Below are positions 12,759-23,808 of a stretch of 64,000 nucleotides of DNA, one piece after another (the first letter of the stretch is position 1; the number at the start of each line of letters is the position of its first letter). The position numbers and the translations under genes were made by a program. The notes below the pieces were generated by a model. That model was given only the letters and a program-made list of their open reading frames with translations, was not told the DNA's origin and did not search any database. The stretch spans positions 124,001 to 188,000 of the forward strand of contig QXCR01000045.1 in NCBI GenBank assembly GCA_004380135.1. Reading direction: 5' to 3'. Source of the DNA: Stemphylium vesicarium. Lineage: Eukaryota > Ascomycota > Dothideomycetes > Pleosporales > Pleosporaceae.

Positions 12759-13056
12759 GGGAGGAGACATGGTGACAGCGTAGCTACTGTTTTATACGTG
12801 TTTCTATGGTATGTCTGGCGTACTTGGAGCAATTGCAAAGATATGAGTGACATGAATATCCCGCTCTGATGGACGGCGGCTCGAGATTCATGCTTTCAGA
12901 TGTGCAATTTCTTTGTTCGTCGACTCACCGCAACTCTTTCACGCCCTCGTTGTCAAGTGGCAATGTACTTTTAAATCACCAGGAACACGTGAAAAGTAAC
13001 ATGGCTTACATTCAACCATTGATCAATGCATCTACAAGATTCTACAAATCCCTTCC

Positions 13057-15052
13057 CTAATCTATAGTGTGACCTGGCCACCGGCCTCCGGACACAAAAT
13101 CAGTATCCCTTCTCACGTCGAACAGACTCATGTCCTCGTCATGTCCCTGCTCCTCCAGGTCAGCTAAACATCTCTCCAATTTAGTTCGTAACGAGCCCAA
13201 GTCCAGACGATCTTGGGGATCGTAGTTTAAGCACTGAGCGCAAGTATTGATAAGGTCGGACGTATATCGCCGCAGTGTCGGATACGTCTTGTGTGGCGAA
13301 GCAAAAGATCGACCTTCCGCTCCCTTGAATAGAAACTATCTTAGCTGTGACATCTTGTCACCGAACTGATTCTGGCCGGCGGCATTATCGAAGACCTTGC
13401 CAATATTGATATCGATGGAGATGGGTAGGTTGTTTCCCATGTACAGACATTTCGGTCCAAAACGTGATCCTTCGAAACCATTCGTGAGCAGCCAAAAGAG
13501 CACTGCACCGATTTGCCAGACGTCTGTCTTCTCTCCTAGAGACCGCGGCATCTCCCTTTGGACTACTTCATAATACTCGGGAGCATATCGAGCATCCCAT
13601 CTAGAGCTCTCCAACTAGACGTATTCGCCGGAATTATCGGAAGGTGCACGCTCTGCATCTGGTATCTCTTGGTCATCACGGTCGTGGTCGAAAAATGCAA
13701 GACTAAAGTCAGAAAGGAAGAACATTGACAGCTCTCCTTCCTGCTTGGGTGGTTGTATGAAGATGTTGTCGGCTTTGATGTCAAGGTGAGCAACTTGGTG
13801 GGTTCCCAGTGCGGCCTCGGACTTCTCGGTTTGGCCGAAATGTAGGATCTGACATGCCGTCACCAGCGAAATCGAAATTTCATAGATGAGGCGCTCTGGT
13901 ATCACTTGGGGTAGCTCGTCGTTGAACCTGTAACAACGGAAATCTTTGTCCCACTCGTGCCCTTCTGGTGGAGCAGGCCCCTTTTTGCGTGGCCGCTCAT
14001 AAAGTTTCTTTATTTCGTCGTTGGCTAGGTGTTTCAAAGCTTGAGAAAGGTCTCCCCCCTCGTGTCGGGCGAGATTTCCATGGTCAGGAACCGCGTCAGC
14101 ACGACCACTGTCCACGATTTGATGGATTCGAATCTCTCGAGGAAGACGGTCACGCCACTAAAGAGGATCGCATCGTTGGTGTCTCGTCGCCTTTGCTTCT
14201 TTGATGACAAATTTCTACAAATTTAGCGGTCAGCATCATTCGATCTTTGCTGGCAAAATGACGGCGCTCACCTTTTCTATCATATTTGTATCATTGACTT
14301 GGCACCACACACCCGCACAGCCGTAGGCTCCAGCGCCTAAGAATCCTGCTCCATGCATGTTTCCCTCGTCTCTCTCTGGCCACTGAAAGGGCTTCGTCCC
14401 GAGCCAGACATTGCGATCGTTGTCGATCTTAGTGAGTGTCATATGTTCCGTTGGATCGCTTGGATCGGAATGCCAAGGCTGTTGGGACCAGAAGCCAGAG
14501 GGATAGTTATTCCCATGTTGGGCTGGAGCTGCAGGTGCAGGAGCTGCTAATACGCATGGGCCTGGTGCTGGCACTGCAGACACATGTGCTGCTGGAATGG
14601 GGGCTACTGGCAAGGGCACTGTAGGAGCAGGCACTGTTGGAACGGGTGCTATTGGAGCAGGTGCTACTGCAGCAAGTGCTAGTGGATTCCCTGCCGCGTC
14701 ACGTTATGCTGGTAGTGTTCCGTGTGCTTTCGCATGGTTTACATCCTCTTGAAGGTACGGATGTGCAGGTATGACATTGCGACCTGGAGGGAGGCCTGGT
14801 AAGTTCAACTTGCCTATGTATGCTTCATAGTAACCACGAGTTGTCACGTCTCCTAGCAATATCGTCTCTACTGTGTTATTAAGTTGGTCTTTCAACGGTT
14901 AGTAATGGAACGATCGCGCAACCGAAATACATACTAGCCCTCCAAGCCAACCCACTGGCATCCAAAAATGCACGAGTGTCATGTCTAAGATACGGTTTGG
15001 CAGATTTCCAAGGCGGAATATTGGGATTTTTACGACTGGTCTTGGGAGGCAT
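13057..15052 (-). pseudogene. Protein-kinase-like gene with four TAG/TAA stops (right member of the inverted pair)
   Basis: From ATG 15052 the frame runs through exons 14935-15052, 14272-14888 and 13057-14215, with clean 46- and 56-nt introns and no frameshift, but is cut by four in-frame stops: TAA at 14704, TAG at 14158, TAG at 13615 and TAG at 13336 (lowest coordinate of each). The surroundings read as a kinase: GAGFLGAGAYG (glycine loop), IKEAKA (lysine strand), AHLDIKADNIF (catalytic loop), SDFSLAF (DFG-like) and GEKTDVWQIGAVLFWLL. A proline/alanine-rich linker precedes the kinase domain, as in the left copy. About 25 residues around kinase strands 4-5, present in the left copy, are missing. 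Each stop is one C-to-T change from CAG or CAA at a CpA site, as RIP would make. A functional product is very unlikely. Confidence 0.8.
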
Positions 15053-16197
15053 ACTGTGGATATAATTTCGAGTTAGAAAACACTGCTGGAGCCTGTCTTG
15101 CACGGAGACTTTCGATCTTGATGCTCTTCTAGATTATGTCCGATATGAAAGGTCTTTGTGAATCAAGCTTGATTGAACAAAGAAGGCTAAGAACCGCATG
15201 CAATGGTGTTGATGAAAGAACTGACGCCGCTTTGACGAGTACAAAGACATCAAATAGGAAAGTTGGCTTGCAACTCAAGATCAGAAAGAAAGCCTCATAG
15301 CAGCATGCCCATGTACACGTAGCCATACACTCCTCCTGGAGGTGAATGATACCTGGGTGGACCATTAGTGCTGAAGATGCCGTGACATCGTGAGCCTCTT
15401 TATCTGCGCTTGCTTGTTAGACTTCGTGCCAGCGTCTCGATATGGGGTGGTTTCTATGTCGCTTTAGCGATTCGCACCCGGGTTGAAAGGGCGAACGGGA
15501 GTCATCGGTGCGGTGGGGCACGGTCCGGGGAGTAAGAAGCATGCGCAAAACATCGTCTCTTCGAATTGCGCATTCATATCGTCAGAGTTGGTCGAACATG
15601 TTACCGTGTATGTGGGGGAGGGAGTAGGTGCGTGGGGACAGGCATGGGACATGATGTCACGCCGCGTGACGTCAGACTGCGGCACCGACAGCGACCCATA
15701 GATCACCCACGCTACCTGCAAGCGCGAACAAACTAGCAGCAACATCTTCATTTCCCTCAACGGCTGCATTATTATTGACCAACATTTGTATCCGAAAGGA
15801 CTATAAAAAGTAGGCGCCGTCGTGTGGTCGTCTCATTGAGCCACAAAGGTCGGTGTCAGACTATTCGCACCACGCGCATAGAGACAGTGAAGCTCTCGCG
15901 GTGTAGAATGTGGCAAATCAAAGTGCAGCTGCGCGAAGCGGTAATCAAAGTATGAAGTGTGTATTGTTCTTGTGCTGTTGTGGCCACCTTATATTTGGCC
16001 ACAATCAGGGTCTATTGACATGACGTATTTCTGATGCTAGTCATCGTAGAAGGTGCTCATGGAGGTGAGGGAGGAGCGCCAGGACAATACACGTGACACG
16101 CGCAATGCCCTTACCTCCCAAACCGTAACAGAAGCAGATACGACCATTGCACATCAAATATCGAGACAGTCTCCACTCAAGTGGGAGGAGAATTTAT
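15053..16197. other. Intergenic, no supported gene
   Basis: Contains the upstream flank of the right kinase pseudogene and a cluster of short ORFs without domains. No repeat or RNA gene was recognised. Confidence 0.4.
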
Positions 16198-16551
16198 TCA
16201 TTCTTTGAGGAGTAAGAAAATTAGGGACGAGAGTGCAGATGCGAATGCCACCTGCAGAATAGCCTGCCCGTGCAACGACCTCCAATCAAAGATCCCCTTC
16301 CCCACTCGCCTGACCTTTCTGACTGGGTCATCCCACCAGACTTTTGGCGCTTTTCCTTGCAGCTCCAAGCCCGGCTGAAGGAATCCGTCCTTTTCAAAGC
16401 TCTCGGTGCCTTTAGCGTCCTTGGTCTCTTCGCTGTCGACAGTTGCTCCGGTGTCGCTTGCACGTGATTGGCGAAACTCGCCAGCGTCTATCTTTGCGCA
16501 GACTTTGTCCCAGCGTTGTTCTGTGTTACTTTGCTGTGACATTTCGGTCAT
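16198..16551 (-). CDS. Small hypothetical protein with a C-terminal membrane helix
   Basis: A single 117-codon ORF. The first ~70 residues are polar and charged; a basic patch (DDPVRKVRRVGKG) follows, and the last ~20 residues are hydrophobic (VAFASALSSLIFLLL) ending in KE. This resembles a tail-anchored protein. A second ATG lies three codons in. I recognise no family. The support is the regular composition and the membrane tail; chance ORFs of this length exist in the window, so the call is tentative. Confidence 0.35.
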   Translation of the reverse strand: MTEMSQQSNTEQRWDKVCAKIDAGEFRQSRASDTGATVDSEETKDAKGTESFEKDGFLQPGLELQGKAPKVWWDDPVRKVRRVGKGIFDWRSLHGQAILQVAFASALSSLIFLLLKE

Positions 16552-17015
16552 CTGGGTTGGTATTTGGGGTGTATCGATTGTAGAAGAGTCTTTTTGTCGA
16601 TGAAATTTGTAATGTGAGAAAAGTTTTTGTATGAGTATCTGTGGAAGATGGCTGTGAGATTTAGTATTGAACGAAAGATTTGTTCGGCAGCTTTGTGCCT
16701 CATGTTAACTCTTTGTACGAGGATACACAACGACTACCAAGGCAGAAGACGGTCGATGCAGCCTAGTCAGTCACAACCTCGAAATGCGTCACCATCGTGC
16801 TGACTCCAATTTCACTGACTCAGCTGCTCGGATACAATTCGTTCCAGAATGTAGCTAAGAGCTATGCGCACAGGAGCTAAAGCCACGCTTGTCGTCTATT
16901 GTCCGTCAAGGTCGATGGCCGTGTCCTGACTACCCCAAACCATTTGCTCTCAATAAAACCCAAAGACTTTTCCGGTTTACCTACACAGAGGCTTATCATA
17001 CCCTCAATTCCAACC
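16552..17015. other. Intergenic, nothing recognised
   Basis: 464 bp between the small tail-anchored ORF and the end of the RBR pseudogene. Only short ORFs; no repeat or RNA gene seen. Confidence 0.4.
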
Positions 17016-18293
17016 TTAATTTGAAAAATATGCATCGCTCTCTCCCCCAGTCCTCAAATGAACGGTCCCTGATACCTCGGCAGCTTGATACTTACAAGTC
17101 TAAACATGAGCTGAGTCACCAGTCGCCCTAATTCCCTGCGCACCCTCATAAGGAACACGGCAAACGTAGCAGAATTCGAAACCACATCCCTTGCGGCGAC
17201 CTTCTCAGTTAGCACCGTACTCGAAGCAAAAGAATCTCGCTCCAAACTTACGTCTTATGGTCGCACCCAGCAGTCTTCTGGATCTGGACCCCACATCCCG
17301 GACACTCCCTCAACTCTGCCTTGACCAGGGCGGCACTAGCTTCCTCTTGCTGCCTCCTCACGAGAGCCTCTTCTTCTCTTGCTTCTCGTCCGACTTGCTC
17401 CCGTTCCACGCGTTCGTTGTACTGCGAACAAGTCTTTTCCTCGTGAAAAGGGACTACAGGTATGTGGGCCGTGCACATGCGATACCCGCAGGCGGCACGA
17501 CGGAAGATCGGTCCTTCGACACCGGTATGATGGATTTGTCCCGAGTTACAACCAGAAGCGAGACAATATAGAAAGTCGGCATCGGCGCTGAGGAAGCTGC
17601 GTACAGAGAGCTCGTCATAGCGGGCAAAGACTTCTGATGGCTCGTACGTTTGCACATCCTGGTGAATGATCACAACCTCGCAGTCACTTGACGGACACAC
17701 TACCTTGTGCAATTCTTTAGTAGCCATCTCTTGGTCGAGCCACTGTAGGAAGTAAGAGTGGCACACGTCGGAGACGTGGTCGCAGGAGATGAGACTGGGG
17801 AAGTCTTGAGTCGGAAACGTTTCTGAGCAAGCGGAGCACTCTTGGGAGGTAGGCGTTGTATCCGGTGCGTTCGAGCTCTCTTCAACATTGGTCTCGTGGG
17901 TTGTTCCGGAGAGTTACTCTACCCGTGATGGGTTCCACATTATGGTGGATAAATCCATGGGGTTGAAGGTCATTTTCGGGGTGGGGGGGGGGGGGGGGGG
18001 GAAAGCCGACGAAATATGCGTAAGGCGTGTGTCTCCAGTACTGGTTTCTTCGTTGGGTAATCCACCAGCATATTTGTAGCAGAAGCAGAAGCAGCATTCG
18101 CCCTCCATCTCCGCTTGTTAGCAGTCTGCTTGTCTCGACATTCTTTGCAGCTCTTCCAGTAATTGTCCTTGGTCTTCTGCTTGTCAGCCACTGTCAGTCG
18201 ATTCGGACATAACCGGCACCAAAGCGGTGGAGGCGACGAGATGTCTGATGCGACATCGTAAGTGCCAGCTGCGGGCGATACAACAGTAGTCAT
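17016..18293 (-). pseudogene. RBR-type (RING-IBR-RING) E3 ubiquitin ligase, broken
   Basis: Minus-strand fragments give an N-terminal Cys-rich segment (CRLCPNRLTVADK, about 18225), a RING1-like half (CSACSETF...SLISCDHVSDVCHSYF, about 17740-17850), an IBR-like region, and the start of the catalytic RING (CPGCGVQIQKTAGCDH, about 17260-17310) followed by GCGFEFCYVC near 17170. Intact RBR ligases transfer ubiquitin through a Cys in the last RING. Lesions: an extra base at the 3' side of the last intron (17221-17268 region) shifts the frame and removes the expected Cys after the histidine; a TAG at 17100 lies where HVxTCKY would be; and a run of 19 G (17983-18001) interrupts the frame between the N-terminal part and RING1. 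The exact N-terminal exon is unclear. Confidence 0.6.
17983..18001. repeat. Poly-G tract of 19
   Basis: Uninterrupted run of 19 G on the plus strand inside the RBR pseudogene. The three minus-strand frames around it all stop soon after, so the tract blocks any continuous reading. Its exact length is the kind of value that assemblies get wrong. Confidence 0.9.
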
Positions 18294-19461
18294 CGTATTC
18301 TCGTTGATGTAATAGCCTGCGCGGGGCCGGGGCTGGGATACAAAGAGTTACTGTGTTAGCCTGCGTAGAGGTGAGAATGAGAAATAAAGAAAAGTGTGGA
18401 AGTTGTTCGCCGCAATATATGCTCTGCACACTATAGCGACCTGGGGAAGCGGTGAAGTCGCGGATGCCTGCCTTTGCTGATAGTAAAAGCACCCTCTTCA
18501 ATCCCCAGGTCAGCACCTGGGGTTTTGCATTTCCCCCAGGTTCCACAGGCCTCAAAGGTGATAGCCAGCGCAAGCGCAATACACGTATTTCATCAGCTCT
18601 GCTCCACCCCCCGAATGCCAGCCCCTACAACGCGCGGGTTAGCATTGGGAGGATAGATATTGAAATGATTAGTATGTTTCGGCCGTGGCTGTCAAGATAA
18701 TGACGTGTATGAAGAGCAAGAAGATTGACTCGAGATGGAGAAGAAATATTCACAATCGCCATAGAAGAAGAGCCCGTTTTTGCCCGCCCAGTGCGAGGAA
18801 CGATAGATGTCGTGGCAGAGACAGAGATCTGTAGGGAAAGAGAAACAGCCGCAGTTTGACTTGATGTTGGAGTCGCATTGATTTACTCGCCATACTGCTT
18901 AGCCTAGGGTGTGGCGCAGTTGTAGCAGACATGCGAGCTTTGACTAAATCGCACTATCCAACACACCGCAGAAACGTCGCCAGTTCGAGAGCCGTCGTAG
19001 ACACATCGCCCTGCTGCTACCCTTCCGCCCCGTATTCAGACCCCTGTTAACCCTTTCTTTCCCGGAGCAAAAGCAAAAGGGAGGATTCGCGTCCAGGAAC
19101 TCCCGAACCTAAGAACCGAACCGAGACCCACCCAGATGTGTTTTTCCCAAGGCGTCCAATCCATTTATGCGAGGTGGTCTATTACCACAGCAACGACCTC
19201 TCGTTTTTTTGTGAAATTACACAATTTCATGTTTTGTCCGCGTTCGCACTCGGCCGAATGCTACTCCGCTGTAACTCATTTTGCCGTGCTAGCCGATCGG
19301 TATGCGCCGCAAGCTTGGCGGCGACCCACTCTGCACCGCCTCCTCGCGCTTCCTGCGCGCGTGCGCGGGGGTTTGTATCGTACGATGGGCGGCGGCGCAA
19401 CATCGTCATACTATGTTGGTTGTTTCGTTGCTTCCTATGGATAGCATGATGCGTCGTTGCA
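18294..19461. other. Intergenic, no supported gene
   Basis: Upstream flank of the RBR pseudogene and downstream flank of the leftward gene at 19462. ORFs are short and without features; no repeat or RNA gene seen. Confidence 0.4.
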
Positions 19462-19893
19462 TCATCTTTCTGGTTCTGTGAAAGTATTGGTGTCGCACAC
19501 TGCATTGTACTGGGCCAAGCATTCGCTTGCGCATTTGTCGTATTCGAGCGTAAGCGATAGCGTTTCGCGGTCGACGTGTTGGTTTCGGCATTCGTCTACG
19601 CAGGGTGCGGCGTCGAGGTAAAGGCTACAACACTGTGCATTGCCGACTTGAGAAGTACATAGATCGCTGCCTGGGGGTTGTGTACGAAGGTGAGACGTGA
19701 GGGAGGCGACCACTCTGTCGGTTGTATGCGTGAACGATGGCACGAGCTGGTAGAAAAAGAACAGGCCGCAAAGTACGAAGAGAAGAGTAGTGAAAATCGC
19801 TCGGTAGCGCGGTGCGTATTTGCTGTTCGATGGAGTGGCGAAGCGCATCTTGTTCTGTCCAACGATTCTGCCTCTGTACCCTTCCTCTTTCAT
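19462..19893 (-). CDS. Type II membrane protein with a Cys-rich lumenal domain, hypothetical
   Basis: A 143-codon intronless ORF. A basic N-terminus (residues 1-30) is followed by one strong membrane helix (IFTTLLFVLCGLFFFYQLV, about 33-51) and a C-terminal domain with eight cysteines between about residues 78 and 133, several paired as CC or CxxxC, that could form disulphides in the ER or Golgi lumen. This order (short cytosolic tail, signal anchor, Cys-rich lumenal part) is why I take it as real. I do not recognise the family. A second in-frame ATG (residue 16) still precedes the helix. No neighbour suggests a role. Confidence 0.55.
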   Translation of the reverse strand: MKEEGYRGRIVGQNKMRFATPSNSKYAPRYRAIFTTLLFVLCGLFFFYQLVPSFTHTTDRVVASLTSHLRTQPPGSDLCTSQVGNAQCCSLYLDAAPCVDECRNQHVDRETLSLTLEYDKCASECLAQYNAVCDTNTFTEPER

Positions 19894-21047
19894 AGTATCG
19901 GACTATCCTGTAACAGATATACTGGGACGGCCCAGAGTACAGGAGACTGTTGTATAGTGTAGACCGTTGCTCGGTTCAGCCGCACTAGTATGCTGTGTTA
20001 TGCCAGAAGTTGGGTGATCGAAAACCCCAGAACGAGTAGCCAAAAGATGAGGAATCAATAAGACGAAGCGGGCCGCTACAAGTCTGACAGCAGTGTGACA
20101 GCCATAGGGCCTATATGTATGACAGAAGCTGCGGCTAGTCGGAAGCCACTTTGCGCTCGTCAAATCGGTAAGGCGGCAACACTAGCGAATATGCGGTTGT
20201 GAACTGTGGCTTATTCACCATCCTGCGACTTAGAATGGTTTAGATGCTGCACGCCTTTCCTGAACAAGGTCAAAAACTAATCTTATTCCAAGTGCTTGGC
20301 TCGATATATGTGGCTGGTGCAGAGGCATAAGCCGTGAAGAAGTGAGTATGCACAGGGCCGAAAACTCTGGGGTAGCGCATTAGCCAACTGGTACACACGA
20401 CATGCGAGATGAATGGTGCTGACGGTGGGGCCGAGGGGTTATTGGACCCAGTTTCATCGGCTGCCTAGCAGCGCCAGGGCTGCGATCGTGGTAATGACCG
20501 TAGCACAGCCGGATGCCTGACGTGATAGCCACGCGAAGGATCTGGGGAATTGAGACCTCGTATGGCACGGTTCGATGCTATGTTTAGGTTGTCGGCAAAC
20601 CCGATCGTGTTTTGAGCAAGTGCTGTGCGGTGCAGTACATTTTCTAGTACGTCGTGAGTCTACGCACAACTGTCTATATAGTTTATGAGTAATCTTGGCA
20701 GAAGTTACAGCATGTAAGAGTTTAGTCCGCCGTTTAGCGTTCGTATTCGGAAAACTTGTGTTCGTCTCACGGTTCGTCTTGAACGGGCAATGGGCGCGGT
20801 ACGATCCAGCCTTGATCCCAGCATGCCACGTCGCAATAAGGTATTTTGATACATGGGTAGGCCATGTTGCGTTCTATGTATCGTACAAAATGTACAATCG
20901 GTAACTCTATCTGACCGAACAACCTCGTGCGTCTTGGAAATGTCAGACGCCTAATCCAGAACTGTACAAGGTCTGACAGATGGAAAATGAGGGGCCAGAG
21001 TCCCTAGATCGAAAAGTGCCGAGAGATGGATATGCTGAGCGGGAACG
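19894..21047. other. Intergenic, no supported gene
   Basis: About 1.15 kb upstream of the Cys-rich membrane protein and downstream of the zinc transporter. Only short ORFs without features; no tRNA-like fold or repeat found by eye. Confidence 0.4.
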
Positions 21048-22479
21048 CTAATCCCAAGAGATGCTAGGCATGTTAGTAGTCACTCTCAGACTAGGTGCGA
21101 GCGATGTGGCCAAACTTACAAAAGCATTATACCAGCGCCAGTGAACATTGCGGCAAACTGCATCAGCGTCTTCCTCAGCTCTTGGCCTTTGTTGGGACCG
21201 GTCTCCAACAACTCGGGGATGACTGCTACAGTGCCAACATAGAGAAAGGTGCCGGCGGTGAATGGCAGTAGCATGTCTCCCCATTGTAGACTGGTGCCCA
21301 TCAGTCCCGGACCGTTAGCGTCAGCAGAGGCAGAATTTCCACCGAATTCTTGTACGGCGATGCCAATGCATGTTCCGAGGAAGGCGCCGACAGCGGTGAC
21401 GAATTGGGCGCCCATGGCTGCGCGCTTACTGAAACCAGACTGGATGAGGAGAGCGAAATCGCCGACTTCATGAGGGATTTCGTGGAAGAAGACGGCCACG
21501 GTGGTAGTGGCGCCGATGGTGGGTGACGCGTAAAACGACGAGCTGAGCGCCAGGCCATCGGTGATGTTGTGGGTGAAGTCAGCAATGAGGTTGAGGTAGC
21601 CACCGAGCTTCACACTTGCGTTGATCTCCTTCTCCTTCTCAATGGGCGCATCTGACGCAGAAGTCTTGCCGTCAGCTGCAGGCTTCCTAGCGCGGATGTT
21701 ATCCTTTGAGCCGTCGACATGCACTCCGGTTGTCTTGGCGGTGGCATCGGCCTTGTCATGCGAGTGTCCATGCGAGTGATCATGGCCGCCTTCGCCGCCG
21801 GTTGCGATGCGCAGTCCCTTGTCCATGGCCACGAAGGTGATGAAGCCCACCATGATAGCAACGCCCAATAGGAGGTTCTTGTTGGGCTCTACCATGACGA
21901 ACTTGACCGAGTCATGCTCATCTTCGCCCAAGAAGATCTCAGGCAGTAGGTGGAAGAGAGTGTCTCCCAGGAGTCCTCCTACGGCGAATGCCACCATGAC
22001 GGACAGCGAGGAGGGGTCGATGTTGGGCGGGCATAGTGCGAGAAGGAAGTTTGGCGGGCCAGAGATATAGAGGGTTGCCAGCAGGGCGTTGACTGCAGGG
22101 CTACCGGGAAAGAGGAAGGCAAAGATCTGGGAGGTGACAGAAGAGGTGGTCGGGTTTGAAGCGACCTTGTGCTGGTTGAGAGCTTGCACGAGGGGACACT
22201 CCTACTGCGCGTCAGTACCGGCACGCGACATCAGGGTGTCGCTGATTGCAAATCCACGGGGTACGCTATGCCATTTCTTCTCATGCCAAATAGACTCGAG
22301 GCATTGCGCTCATGAATAATTGAACGGCGTACCTGCAATTGCTCCTCAATGTCATGAGCAGTCAGGTTCTCGACCGAGGTGCCCGTTTCGCCCTTGACAG
22401 CCGCAGCCGCCACGTTCCATGTCAGTACTCCCACAAAGATTGCCAAGGACATCAATGTCCTGTTGCGACGTGAGACCAT
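21048..22479 (-). CDS. ZIP-family zinc transporter (KE4/YKE4/SLC39A7 type)
   Basis: Three exons (22333-22479, 21120-22201, 21048-21063; introns 131 and 56 nt) give 414 residues. The N-terminus has a cleavable-looking signal (SLAIFVGVLTWNVAAAA). A His-rich loop (GGHDHSHGHSHDK, about residue 190) lies between helices 3 and 4, and helices 4-5 carry the ZIP metal-site motifs HNITDGLALSSSF and HEIPHEVGDFA. These are hallmarks of the LIV-1/KE4 subfamily, which moves Zn2+ from the ER/Golgi lumen into the cytosol in yeast and animals. The last exon codes only five residues (ISWD and stop) and was placed by its gtaagt...ctaac...cctag intron. The gene is divergent from NOP16 and intact. Confidence 0.92.
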
Positions 22480-22728
22480 GATGACGCGCAATTCAGTCTC
22501 AATAACCCGAATATTGGGTGGTGAGGGGTTGATGAGTTTCCAGGGGGGGGGCGTATCTCAGTAGCTGTAGACTGGCCTCAGGCGCCTGCTCGGTGGTCCG
22601 ACTATCGATAAGGCTAGCGCCGAGGCGACAGAAAGTTCGCCAAAACTTTTGGAAGTTGCGACCGACGACTACCACATCCACCAAGCCCCCCACCTCAACA
22701 CCTTCAAGCTTCCTGTAAATTAGCCGAA
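22480..22728. promoter_or_regulatory. Divergent promoter of the zinc transporter and NOP16
   Basis: 249 bp separate the two start codons, so both promoters must lie here. It contains a short run of nine G (22543-22551). No TATA box is evident, as is common for housekeeping genes. Confidence 0.5.
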
Positions 22729-23498
22729 ATGGGTCGCGAACTTCAAAAGAAGAAGAACAAGTCTTCAATCCCGAAGAAGCGCCAGAATGGCCCCTCCAAG
22801 AAGAAGATCCTGCAAAACCCCATCATAGCAAAGCACTGGTACGACGCTTGTACATGGTCAGACCCCAGCAAAAAACTAACAAATGCCTCAGGAACCAAAA
22901 AGAGACGCTCTCGCAAAACTACCGCCGCCTCGGTCTGACAGCGCGCCTCAACCACGCGACTGGTGGTACGGAGAAGACGATCGCGCTCCTCGGCCTGAAC
23001 GATGAAAAGTCGTCGCGCGCCGACACGGCTGCCAACAGCACAGCAAATGCCTTGAACATCGTCTCAAAAGCAAAGAAGCCGGAAAACATCGAGACGGAAG
23101 AGATTGAAGTCGAGCGCGACCCCGAGACGGGTGCCATTCTCCGCGTCACCGGCACCTTTGAAAAGGCAGACAACCCACTAAACGATCCGCTCAACGAGGT
23201 CGAGGCCAACGACGAGGGCATGGAGTGGAACGGCTTTGCAATGGTGCCTGCGCGAAGGGAGGGCGAGACGGAGAACCCAGTCATTAAGCAATTGGAAGAG
23301 GCGGCCATGAATGGTGCGAAAAAGGCGCCGAGGGGACAGAGCCAGCGAGAGCAGGAGTGGGTCGAGCGCTTGGTGAGCAAGTACGGCGAGGACTATGCGA
23401 AGATGGCGAGGGACCGGAAACTCAACCCCATGCAGCAAACTGCTGCTGATATCAGGAAACGGGTGGTCAGGTGGCAGAAAGCGCAATCCAAGGCATGA
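22729..23498 (+). CDS. NOP16: Ribosome biogenesis protein Nop16
   Basis: Exons 22729-22838 and 22892-23498, joined over a 53-nt intron with a ctaac branch site, give 238 residues. The start MGRELQKKKNKSS with its lysine-rich N-terminus, the early segment LSQNYRRLGLTARLNHATGG, an acidic middle, and the C-terminal part with EQEWVERLVSKYGEDYAKMA and RDRKLNPMQQTAADIRKR are the known pattern of Nop16, a nucleolar factor of 60S subunit assembly. Length fits the family (about 200-240). The splice places the tryptophan codon of HWN across the junction, which supports the join. It is a single-copy housekeeping gene, useful as a synteny anchor. Confidence 0.92.
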
Positions 23499-23808
23499 GG
23501 AGGGGATGGTGCCAGAATTTACCATGCATACCAGCAGGCGTCAGGGCGTTTCGGGACAAGGTTGTCTCCCAAAATCAGCATCCAATACCATGTTAAAGAA
23601 CAGTCATCAAAATTCGAATCGCATTTCGTCTTCAGCTGTAGCCTGTGTCTGTGCTTGATACAGCGACAACGGTCTGGAATGACTCGTCTGCATGTGTCCA
23701 TGATGCCGCGACCTAGTCAGTGAACCATGAGCCCAACCCCGCAACTTCCATCCGTCGCAACCCAACACAGCATAACATGACCCTCAAGCATGTGCGGGCC
23801 AGACACAT
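23499..23808. other. Intergenic region 5' of the Zn2Cys6 gene
   Basis: About 310 bp with only incidental ORFs; contains the 3' flank of NOP16 and the promoter of the regulator. Confidence 0.4.

Noticed and set aside
18184..18579. 131-codon minus-strand ORF upstream of the RBR remnant
   Set aside because: Out of frame with the Cys-rich segment and without features of its own.
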